Positions 6,270 to 11,339 of a stretch of DNA of 11,339 nt are shown in pieces; positions within the stretch are counted from its first letter, which is position 1, and every line of letters starts with the position of its first letter. A model generated the notes under the pieces. That model did no database searches. It was not told the DNA's origin and was given only the letters and a program-made list of their open reading frames with translations. The stretch lies in assembly GCA_014377915.1 (NCBI GenBank), contig JACMOT010000286.1, positions 1 to 11,339 on the forward strand. The letters are read 5' to 3'. Position numbers and translations under genes: made by a program. This DNA is from Tardiphaga sp. (GTDB lineage: Bacteria; Pseudomonadota; Alphaproteobacteria; Rhizobiales; Xanthobacteraceae).

Positions 6270-6315
6270 GTCATTGCGGGGCGCGAGGGCGGATGCACTC
6301 GCGCCCCGCAATGAC
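6270..6315. repeat. Palindromic intergenic repeat, GTCATTGCG family, short form
   Basis: A perfect 18-bp inverted repeat, GTCATTGCGGGGCGCGAG (6270-6287) with its complement at 6298-6315, closes a 10-base loop. It fills the gap between the stops of the convergent DUF4337 and hydrolase genes (6267 and 6318). It shares the terminal GTCATTGCG/CGCAATGAC with the longer element at 5491-5584. Its position suits a bidirectional 3'-end hairpin, but no T-run follows on either strand, so it is not a classical terminator. Confidence 0.85.
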
Positions 6316-6317
6316 AG

Positions 6318-7214
6318 TCAACGCTTTCCGCACAACGCGATTACCGCCTCCGCAAATGCGCGCGGATCTTCCTGCGGGGCATTGTGGCCGATGCCGGGCA
6401 GCAGCCGGCGCGTATAGCTCGCCGTAAAATGCCGGCCGTGATCGGCCGAGCCGCCGACCGGCGTTACATTGTCGTCGGCGCCGTGCAGCACGATCGTCGG
6501 CACGTCGATGGCCGGTTGCGCGGCTAGCTGGGTTTCCAGGAAGATGTAATTGGGATCGCCGGGCACGCTGCCGGTACGGTGCCGGTAGGAGTGGATCACC
6601 ACCTCCACGAAATCCTCATTGTCGAACGCCGCCGCGGAGCGCGCGAAGGTCGCGTCGTCGAACGTCCAGTTGGGGGACCACATTTTCCAGAGCAGTTTCG
6701 CCAGCGCGGCACGGTTTTGCGTCAGGCCGTTGCGACCGCGTTCGGTGTGGAAGTAGTACACGTACCACATCCGCGCCTCCTGCTCGGGATCAGCGGGGTT
6801 GCCGGAATTCGGAATGTTCTGAATGTTGTAGCCGGTGCAGCTCACCAGCCCATGGACCCGCTCCGGCCACAGCGCCGAGACGACGCAAGCGGCCCGCCCA
6901 CCCCAGTCGTAGCCGGCAAGAACGGCCTTCTTGATCCGCAACGCATCCATCAATTCGAGCAGGTCCTGGCCGAGTGCCGCCTGCTGGCCCGAACGGGTCG
7001 TGGCGCTGGACAAGAACTGCGTCGAACCATAGCCGCGCAGATACGGCACGATGGTGCGGAAGCCGGCGGCATTGATCAGGGCTACGGCCTCGTCATAGCC
7101 GCGGATGTCGTAGGGAAAACCGTGCAGCAGGATCGCCGGCAGGCCGCCTTCCGGCCCGCTTTGCTCATAGGCGATATCGAGAACCGGTGTTTGGACACGC
7201 GCCAGCTCAGCCAA
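6318..7214 (-). CDS. Alpha/beta hydrolase, epoxide-hydrolase-like (Asp nucleophile)
   Basis: A 298-residue alpha/beta-hydrolase. HGFP (31-34) is the oxyanion-loop HGxP motif. The nucleophile elbow is GYDWGG (101-106) with D103 in place of serine, as in soluble epoxide hydrolases and haloalkane dehalogenases. The acid is probably D247 or D248 (HGADDNV) and the catalytic His is H277 (GIGHNAP). The cap region (about 140-230) includes the aromatic stretch MWYVYYFHTERGR (149-161), whose tyrosines could serve the epoxide-opening role. The substrate cannot be told from sequence. No signal peptide, so cytoplasmic. The start is an unusual TTG (7214-7212), supported by a strong GAGGAG 6 bases upstream. 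The gene begins 17 bases after the stop of the membrane-protein gene and is probably last in the odhB-lpdA cluster. Epoxide hydrolase is more likely than dehalogenase because of HGxP and the Tyr-rich cap, but this is a family-level call. Confidence 0.85.
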   Translation of the reverse strand: MAELARVQTPVLDIAYEQSGPEGGLPAILLHGFPYDIRGYDEAVALINAAGFRTIVPYLRGYGSTQFLSSATTRSGQQAALGQDLLELMDALRIKKAVLAGYDWGGRAACVVSALWPERVHGLVSCTGYNIQNIPNSGNPADPEQEARMWYVYYFHTERGRNGLTQNRAALAKLLWKMWSPNWTFDDATFARSAAAFDNEDFVEVVIHSYRHRTGSVPGDPNYIFLETQLAAQPAIDVPTIVLHGADDNVTPVGGSADHGRHFTASYTRRLLPGIGHNAPQEDPRAFAEAVIALCGKR

Positions 7215-7219
7215 GCTGC

Positions 7220-7226
7220 TCTCCTC
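7220..7226 (-). promoter_or_regulatory. Ribosome-binding site that decides a TTG start
   Basis: Read on the minus strand, AGAGGAG lies 5-6 bases before TTG at 7214. No ATG or GTG in the same frame is similarly placed, so this site is the main support for the TTG start of the hydrolase. Confidence 0.7.
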
Positions 7227-7231
7227 TGAAT

Positions 7232-7759
7232 CTATCGCGGTGAATGGGCGCGGCGGCGCAGGTGCTGGACGATCCGCATCCAGCGCGACGAGGAGTCGGT
7301 GCGAAACCGCGCCGCCAGCGCCCGGATGCGCGCCAGCGTCGGTGCTACCAGCTCGCTGGCGCGATGGCGGATATCGAGGACAAAATCGTAGATGGCGCGA
7401 AACCAGCCCATCTGCAGCAGCTTCGACCGGGTGATGTCGAAGATGAAGGCGGCGACGCCGACGCCGATGAATTTGGTCAGCACGATCAGGATGATCGCCC
7501 CGATCCAGTAGTGATTGGCGAGCAGCCAGACCTCGACGAACTTTAGCGGTAGCAGCAGAACGGCCGGTGCGAGGAACACCAGCAGCGTCAGCATCGGCGA
7601 CAATTGCGCCACGCGCGTGGCCAGCCAGGCCTTGAACGTGCGCAGCGGAATGATCGCCACGACGCGCGCGACGATCGGCTCAAGATGATCCCACAGCCAC
7701 GCCTCGATCAAAAAGATCAAGGCGAGCAGGATCCAGAGCGGTTGCAACAGGCGACGCAT
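7232..7759 (-). CDS. Conserved-looking membrane protein of unknown function
   Basis: A 175-residue protein I cannot assign to a named family. An N-terminal hydrophobic segment at about 4-23 (LLQPLWILLALIFLIEAWLW) is followed by an amphipathic stretch, then hydrophobic helices at about 55-76 (PMLTLLVFLAPAVLLLPLKF) and 82-107 (NHYWIGAIILIVLTKFIGVG and on). The last 60 residues are soluble and strongly basic (RHRASELVAPTLARIRALAARF, ending in an Arg/His-rich tail), so the C-terminus is probably cytoplasmic. No catalytic motif and no cysteines. GGAGG lies 12 bases before the ATG, a long spacing. The gene starts 41 bases after the lpdA stop and ends 17 bases before the hydrolase start, so it probably shares their transcript. 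Hydrophobic pattern and codon use support a real gene; function is unknown. Confidence 0.8.
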   Translation of the reverse strand: MRRLLQPLWILLALIFLIEAWLWDHLEPIVARVVAIIPLRTFKAWLATRVAQLSPMLTLLVFLAPAVLLLPLKFVEVWLLANHYWIGAIILIVLTKFIGVGVAAFIFDITRSKLLQMGWFRAIYDFVLDIRHRASELVAPTLARIRALAARFRTDSSSRWMRIVQHLRRRAHSPR

Positions 7760-7771
7760 GATGGCGACGGA

Positions 7772-7795
7772 CCTCCGCCCGGCGGAGTGCCGGGC
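7772..7795 (-). promoter_or_regulatory. Overlapping hairpins at the ribosome-binding site between lpdA and the membrane protein
   Basis: On the minus strand, GCCCGGC-ACTCC-GCCGGGC (7795-7777) forms a perfect 7-bp hairpin. The same bases can instead form CTCCG-CCGGG-CGGAG (7787-7773), which includes most of the GGAGG Shine-Dalgarno sequence (7776-7772). The two stems exclude each other. This could tune translation of the downstream gene or simply reflect GC-rich sequence. Confidence 0.35.
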
Positions 7796-7800
7796 GCGCT

Positions 7801-9204
7801 TTACATATGGATAGCGCGCTTGGCGACCGCAAACGCGGCTTCCTTGACCGCTTCGGAGCGGGTCGGATGGGCGTGGCAGGTGCGCGCCAGATCCTCGGCC
7901 GAACCGCCGAATTCCATCAGCACGCAGGCCTCATGAATCAGCTCACCGGCTTCAAGGCCGATGATATGGACGCCGAGGACGCGGTCGGTCTTCGCATCCG
8001 CGAGAATTTTGACAAATCCATCGGTGCTCTGGTTGACCTTGGCGCGCCCGTTGGCGGTGAAAGGAAACTTGCCGACCGTGTAGGCGACGCCCGCCTGCTT
8101 CAGCTCTTCCTCGGTCTTGCCGACCGAAGCAACTTCCGGACTGGTGTAGACGACGCCCGGGATCACCTCGTAATTCACGTGACCGGCCTGGCCGGCCAGG
8201 ATCTCGGCGCAGGCAATGCCTTCGTCCTCGGCCTTGTGGGCCAGCATCGGTCCGACCACCACGTCGCCGATGGCATAGATGCCTGGCACGTTGCTGGCGA
8301 AATGCGCGTCAGTCTTGATCCGGCCGCGCTCGTCGAGCGCCACGCCAGCTTCCTTGAGCCCGAGGCCTTCGGTGTAGGGGATGCGGCCGACCGCCACGAG
8401 GACGATGTCGGCTTCCATCGTCTCCGCAGCACCGCCGGCGGCGGGTTCGACCTGGGCCTTCAGCCGCTTGCCGGAGGAGTCGATGCCGGTGACCTTGGCG
8501 CCGAGCTTGAAGGCAAAGCCCTGCTTCTCGAGGATGCGCTGGAACGATTTGGCGACCTCGCTATCCATGCCGGGCAGAATGCGGTCGAGGAATTCCACCA
8601 CGATGACTTCGGCGCCGAGGCGGCGCCACACCGAACCGAGTTCGAGGCCGATCACGCCGGCGCCGACCACGATCATCTTCTCCGGCACCCTGTCGAGAGA
8701 CAGCGCGCCGGTCGACGACACGATCCGCTTCTCGTCGATCTCGATGCCCTTCAGCCGGGTTACATCCGAGCCGGTGGCGATCACGATGTTTTTGGTCTCG
8801 AGCACCTGGGTCTTGCCGTCGGCGGCCTTGACCTCGACGCGGCCGGTACCGAGCACCTTGCCCAGCCCCATCACCACGTCGATCTTGTTCTTCTTCATCA
8901 GGAAGTCGACGCCCTTGACGTTGCCGTCGATGCCCTGCTGCTTGAATGTCATCATCTGCGGGATGTCGAGCGTCGGGGCGGACACCTTGATGCCCATCTT
9001 CGCGAAACCGTGCCCGGCCTCCTCGAACATCTCGGAGGCATGCAGCAAGGCCTTCGACGGCATGCAGCCGATGTTCAGGCAGGTCCCGCCGAGCGTTGCG
9101 TTCTTCTCGACCACGGCGACCTTCATGCCGAGCTGTGCCGCGCGGATCGCGCAGACATAGCCGCCGGGACCGGTGCCGATGACGATGAGATCGTAGGAGG
9201 CCAT
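7801..9204 (-). CDS. lpdA: Dihydrolipoyl dehydrogenase (E3)
   Basis: A 467-residue flavoprotein that reoxidises the dihydrolipoyl group of E2 and passes electrons via FAD to NAD+. The FAD-binding motif is [12 protein letters not shown] (8-19). The redox disulfide is C42/C47 in [16 protein letters not shown]. The NAD-binding Rossmann motif is [13 protein letters not shown] (179-191). A second FAD contact is YAIGDVV (310-316). The C-terminal dimerisation domain carries the catalytic His-Glu pair H446/E451 in HAHPTRSE. Length and all active-site residues are normal. AGGA lies 7 bases before the ATG. It lies two genes downstream of odhB, so it is most likely the E3 of the 2-oxoglutarate dehydrogenase complex, although E3 proteins may be shared with other 2-oxoacid dehydrogenases. 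Confidence 0.97.
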   Translation of the reverse strand: MASYDLIVIGTGPGGYVCAIRAAQLGMKVAVVEKNATLGGTCLNIGCMPSKALLHASEMFEEAGHGFAKMGIKVSAPTLDIPQMMTFKQQGIDGNVKGVDFLMKKNKIDVVMGLGKVLGTGRVEVKAADGKTQVLETKNIVIATGSDVTRLKGIEIDEKRIVSSTGALSLDRVPEKMIVVGAGVIGLELGSVWRRLGAEVIVVEFLDRILPGMDSEVAKSFQRILEKQGFAFKLGAKVTGIDSSGKRLKAQVEPAAGGAAETMEADIVLVAVGRIPYTEGLGLKEAGVALDERGRIKTDAHFASNVPGIYAIGDVVVGPMLAHKAEDEGIACAEILAGQAGHVNYEVIPGVVYTSPEVASVGKTEEELKQAGVAYTVGKFPFTANGRAKVNQSTDGFVKILADAKTDRVLGVHIIGLEAGELIHEACVLMEFGGSAEDLARTCHAHPTRSEAVKEAAFAVAKRAIHM

Positions 9205-9246
9205 GATGAATTCCTGTATTTTCAGATGGTATGGAGTGCCGTGGCG

Positions 9247-10002
9247 CTAGCGTCCGCCGGACACGTCGATAATGGTTGCGGTGACGTAGGAGGCCTCGTC
9301 CGACAACAGCCAGACGATGGCATTGGCGATTTCGTCGGCGGTACCAACGCGCTTCATAGGCACGTTGTGCGCGAGGCGGTGGGCGCGGTCGGGCTCGCCG
9401 CCTGAGGCGTGGATCTCGGTGTCGATCAGGCCAGGCCGGATCCCGGCGACGCGGATGCCTTCGGCGGCGACTTCATGGCCGAGGCCGATGGTGAAGGAAT
9501 CAATCGCCCCCTTCGAGGCGGCGTAATCAACATAGGTGTTGGGCGCGCCGAGCTTGGCGGCGACCGATGACAGGTTGACGATCACGCCACCGGTGCCGCC
9601 ATGCTTCGTCGACATCCGCTTCACCGCCTCGCGGGCGCACAGGATGCTGCCGGTGACATTCACCGCCATCATCCGGACGATACGGTCGGTGGACATCTGG
9701 TCGACGCGAAGCGAAGGGCCGACAATGCCGGCATTGTTGACCAGCGCGCCGAGCGGGCCGAATTCATCAGCGGCCTTGAACAGCGCCAGGATGTCGGCCT
9801 CGTTGCCGACATCGCATTTCACCGCGATGGCCTTGCCATTGGTGGTTTCGATGCCGGCCACGACTTCGTTGGCGGCGGCTTCGTTGCTGGCATAGCCAAC
9901 GACAACCCTGAAGCCGGCCGCGGCGGCCTTCAGTGCCGTCGCGCGGCCAATACCGCGGCTACCGCCGGTGATGATAACGACTCTGTTGGTGTCAGCACGC
10001 AT
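9247..10002 (-). CDS. Short-chain dehydrogenase/reductase (classical SDR, FabG-like)
   Basis: A 251-residue NAD(P)-dependent oxidoreductase. It has the cofactor motif TGGSRGIG (12-19), NNAG (89-92), N115 in AVNVTG, S146, and the catalytic Y160xxxK164 in DYAASKGA. IRPGLIDTEIH (188-198) and the C-terminal WLLSDEASYVT and IDVSGG are typical of the classical family. The basic residue R16 in the glycine-rich loop weakly favours NADP(H). The tetrad is complete, so it should be active; the substrate is unknown. GGAG lies 8 bases before the ATG. It sits between odhB and lpdA, 42 bases before lpdA, so it is probably co-transcribed with them. A 3-oxoacyl reductase role is possible, but the genome will have fabG in the fatty-acid locus, and nothing here points to lipid synthesis. 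Confidence 0.92.
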   Translation of the reverse strand: MRADTNRVVIITGGSRGIGRATALKAAAAGFRVVVGYASNEAAANEVVAGIETTNGKAIAVKCDVGNEADILALFKAADEFGPLGALVNNAGIVGPSLRVDQMSTDRIVRMMAVNVTGSILCAREAVKRMSTKHGGTGGVIVNLSSVAAKLGAPNTYVDYAASKGAIDSFTIGLGHEVAAEGIRVAGIRPGLIDTEIHASGGEPDRAHRLAHNVPMKRVGTADEIANAIVWLLSDEASYVTATIIDVSGGR

Positions 10003-10033
10003 GCAGGCTGCTCCGAATTTTCAGTTTGCCCAA

Positions 10034-10115
10034 GTCATGCCCGCGCCTGTCGCGGGATTCCACGCCAACCCGCAATTGCAGCGGCGTGGATGGCCGGGAC
10101 AGCCCCGGCCATGAC
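10034..10115. repeat. Cruciform-type intergenic repeat, GTCATGCCCG family
   Basis: Two 33-base arms (10034-10066 and 10083-10115) are inverted copies matching at 26 of 33 positions. Each arm also folds on its own: CCCGCG-CCTGT-CGCGGG in the left and GGCCGGG-ACAGC-CCCGGCC in the right. GTCATG/CATGAC ends are shared with a repeat type I know from Bradyrhizobium intergenic regions. It lies between the odhB stop and the SDR start, inside the cluster, and could modulate transcript processing there. Confidence 0.8.
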
Positions 10116-10127
10116 GCGTCTGGTTGA

Positions 10128-11339
10128 TCAGAGGTCCAGCACCAGCCGGGCCGGGTCTTCCAGGCTTTCCTTGACGCGGACCAGGAAGGTGACGGCTTCC
10201 TTGCCGTCGATGACGCGGTGATCGTAGGACAGTGCCAGATACATCATCGGGCGGATCTCGATCTTGCCGGCGACCACCACGGGGCGCTCCTGGATCTTGT
10301 GCATGCCGAGGATGGCGGATTGCGGCGCGTTCAGGATCGGGGTCGACATCAGCGAACCGTAGATGCCGCCATTGGTGATGGTGAAGGTGCCGCCCTGCAT
10401 CTCGTCGATCTTGAGTTGGCCATCGCGGGCGCGCTTGCCGAAATCGGCAATGCTCTTCTCGATGTCCGAAATCGACTTGCGGTCGCAGTCGCGCACCACG
10501 GGGACGACGAGGCCCTTGTCGGTGCCGACGGCGACGCCGACGTGATAGTAGTTCTTGTAGATCAAATCGGTGCCGTCGATCTCGGCATTCGCCGCCGGGA
10601 TGTCCTTCAGGGCCTGCACGCAGGCCTTGGTGAAGAAGCCCATGAAGCCGAGCTTGGCGCCGTGCTTCTTCTCGAACACGTCCTTGTACTGGCTGCGCAG
10701 CGCCATGATGTGGCTCATGTCGACCTCGTTGAAGGTCGTCAGCATCGCAGCGGTGTTCTGCACGTCCTTGAGGCGGCGCGCGATGGTCTGGCGCAGCCTT
10801 GTCATCTTGACGCGCTCTTCGCGGGCGGCGTCATCGGTCGGCGATGCCGCGCGAACCTGCACGGCGGCGGCGGGCTGGTTGACCGGAGTCGGCGCGGATG
10901 CCGCCTTCTCGATCGCGGCCAGCATGTCGCCCTTGGTGACGCGGCCATCCTTGCCGGAGCCGGCAACGCCGGCGGCATCGACGCCGCTTTCGGCGGAAAT
11001 CTTTCGCACCGACGGGGCCAGCGGCGCGTCGGCCGGCGGGGACTTCTGGGACGGCGCGGGAGCCGCGGCAGCCGGAGCTGCGGCCGGTGCCGGAGCTGCG
11101 GCCTTGGCAGGCGCGGCGGCGGCCGGCTTGGCGCCGGCGGCGCCATCGGTGATCTGGCCGAGCAGGGCGCCGACCGCGACGGTCTCGCCGTCCTGGGCGA
11201 TGATCTCGCCGAGAATGCCTGCGGACGGCGCCGGCACTTCGATCGTCACCTTGTCGGTTTCGAGTTCAACCAAGGGCTCGTCGACAGCAACGGAGTCACC
11301 GGCCTTCTTGAACCATTTGCCGATGGTGGCTTCGGTCAC
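10128..11339 (-). CDS. odhB: Dihydrolipoyllysine succinyltransferase (E2 of 2-oxoglutarate dehydrogenase), 5' end missing
   Basis: The visible 403 residues are nearly the whole protein; the first residue seen is the Val of the usual [12 protein letters not shown], so about 10-15 residues lie past the right edge. E2 carries succinyl groups on a lipoyl arm and transfers them to CoA, forming the core of the complex. The lipoyl domain spans visible residues 1-63 with the lipoylated lysine K30 in ETDKVTIEV. An Ala/Pro-rich flexible linker covers about 69-98. The E1/E3-binding domain is at about 107-146 ([20 protein letters not shown]). The catalytic acyltransferase domain runs from about 175 to the end, with the active-site H374 and D378 in [10 protein letters not shown] single lipoyl domain and the [14 protein letters not shown] stretch fit OdhB/SucB rather than the pyruvate E2. 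E1 should lie just outside the window. Confidence 0.96.
   Translation of the reverse strand: MTEATIGKWFKKAGDSVAVDEPLVELETDKVTIEVPAPSAGILGEIIAQDGETVAVGALLGQITDGAAGAKPAAAAPAKAAAPAPAAAPAAAAPAPSQKSPPADAPLAPSVRKISAESGVDAAGVAGSGKDGRVTKGDMLAAIEKAASAPTPVNQPAAAVQVRAASPTDDAAREERVKMTRLRQTIARRLKDVQNTAAMLTTFNEVDMSHIMALRSQYKDVFEKKHGAKLGFMGFFTKACVQALKDIPAANAEIDGTDLIYKNYYHVGVAVGTDKGLVVPVVRDCDRKSISDIEKSIADFGKRARDGQLKIDEMQGGTFTITNGGIYGSLMSTPILNAPQSAILGMHKIQERPVVVAGKIEIRPMMYLALSYDHRVIDGKEAVTFLVRVKESLEDPARLVLDL

Noticed and set aside
6270..6315. Classical Rho-independent bidirectional terminator between the convergent genes
   Set aside because: The hairpin is strong but there is no T-run after it on either strand; it is better described as a palindromic repeat.
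7807..9405. 532-codon plus-strand open frame
   Set aside because: It is the antisense shadow of lpdA and the end of the SDR gene, very His/Asp/Gly-rich, with no family resemblance.
1..11339. A new defence, mobile or biosynthetic system
   Set aside because: Nearly all genes are recognisable housekeeping families with intact motifs; no transposase, integrase-flanked island, toxin-antitoxin pair, CRISPR or shift in composition was seen. The single tyrosine recombinase looks like chromosomal XerC, not a phage integrase.

Overview
The window looks like a piece of core chromosome from a GC-rich alphaproteobacterium of the Bradyrhizobium / Rhodopseudomonas / Nitrobacter group. This rests on the protein sequences as I recall them (AtpH, PriA, LpdA and OdhB are all of the rhizobial type), on the Hyphomicrobiales-like gene neighbourhood, and on GTCATTGCG-ended palindromic repeats of a kind familiar from Bradyrhizobium intergenic DNA. 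No phage, transposon, CRISPR or resistance gene is visible. Most of the window is housekeeping, and I found no clearly new multi-gene system. The points of interest are regulatory or structural.

Layout. (1) Positions 1-630, minus strand: the first 23 codons of atpA and all of atpH, overlapping by one base; this is the start of the ATP synthase F1 operon. (2) Positions 631-1461: an 830-base gap with no convincing gene. It holds an orphan plus-strand terminator-like hairpin (1110-1134) and an AT-rich promoter region with a perfect CtrA-type box overlapping the expected -35 position. (3) Positions 1462-2031, plus: a small secreted RlpA-like double-psi beta-barrel protein with a histidine-rich segment, followed by a strong intrinsic terminator. 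(4) Positions 2133-4340, minus: priA, the replication-restart helicase. (5) Positions 4480-5475, plus: a XerC-type tyrosine recombinase, divergent from priA. (6) Positions 5677-6267, plus: a DUF4337-type membrane protein, bracketed by two palindromic repeats with the same ends. (7) Positions 6318-11339, minus: a probable co-directional cluster, in transcription order odhB (5' end outside the window), an SDR oxidoreductase, lpdA, an unknown membrane protein and an alpha/beta hydrolase.

How the genes fit together. OdhB and LpdA are the E2 and E3 components of 2-oxoglutarate dehydrogenase; E1 (odhA/sucA) would be expected just beyond the right edge. The SDR, the membrane protein and the hydrolase ride in the same cluster without an obvious TCA-cycle role. 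PriA and XerC both act on chromosome maintenance and share a 139-base divergent promoter region. The RlpA-like protein probably acts in the periplasm on peptidoglycan; a CtrA-type promoter would tie it to the cell cycle, which is an inference from sequence only.
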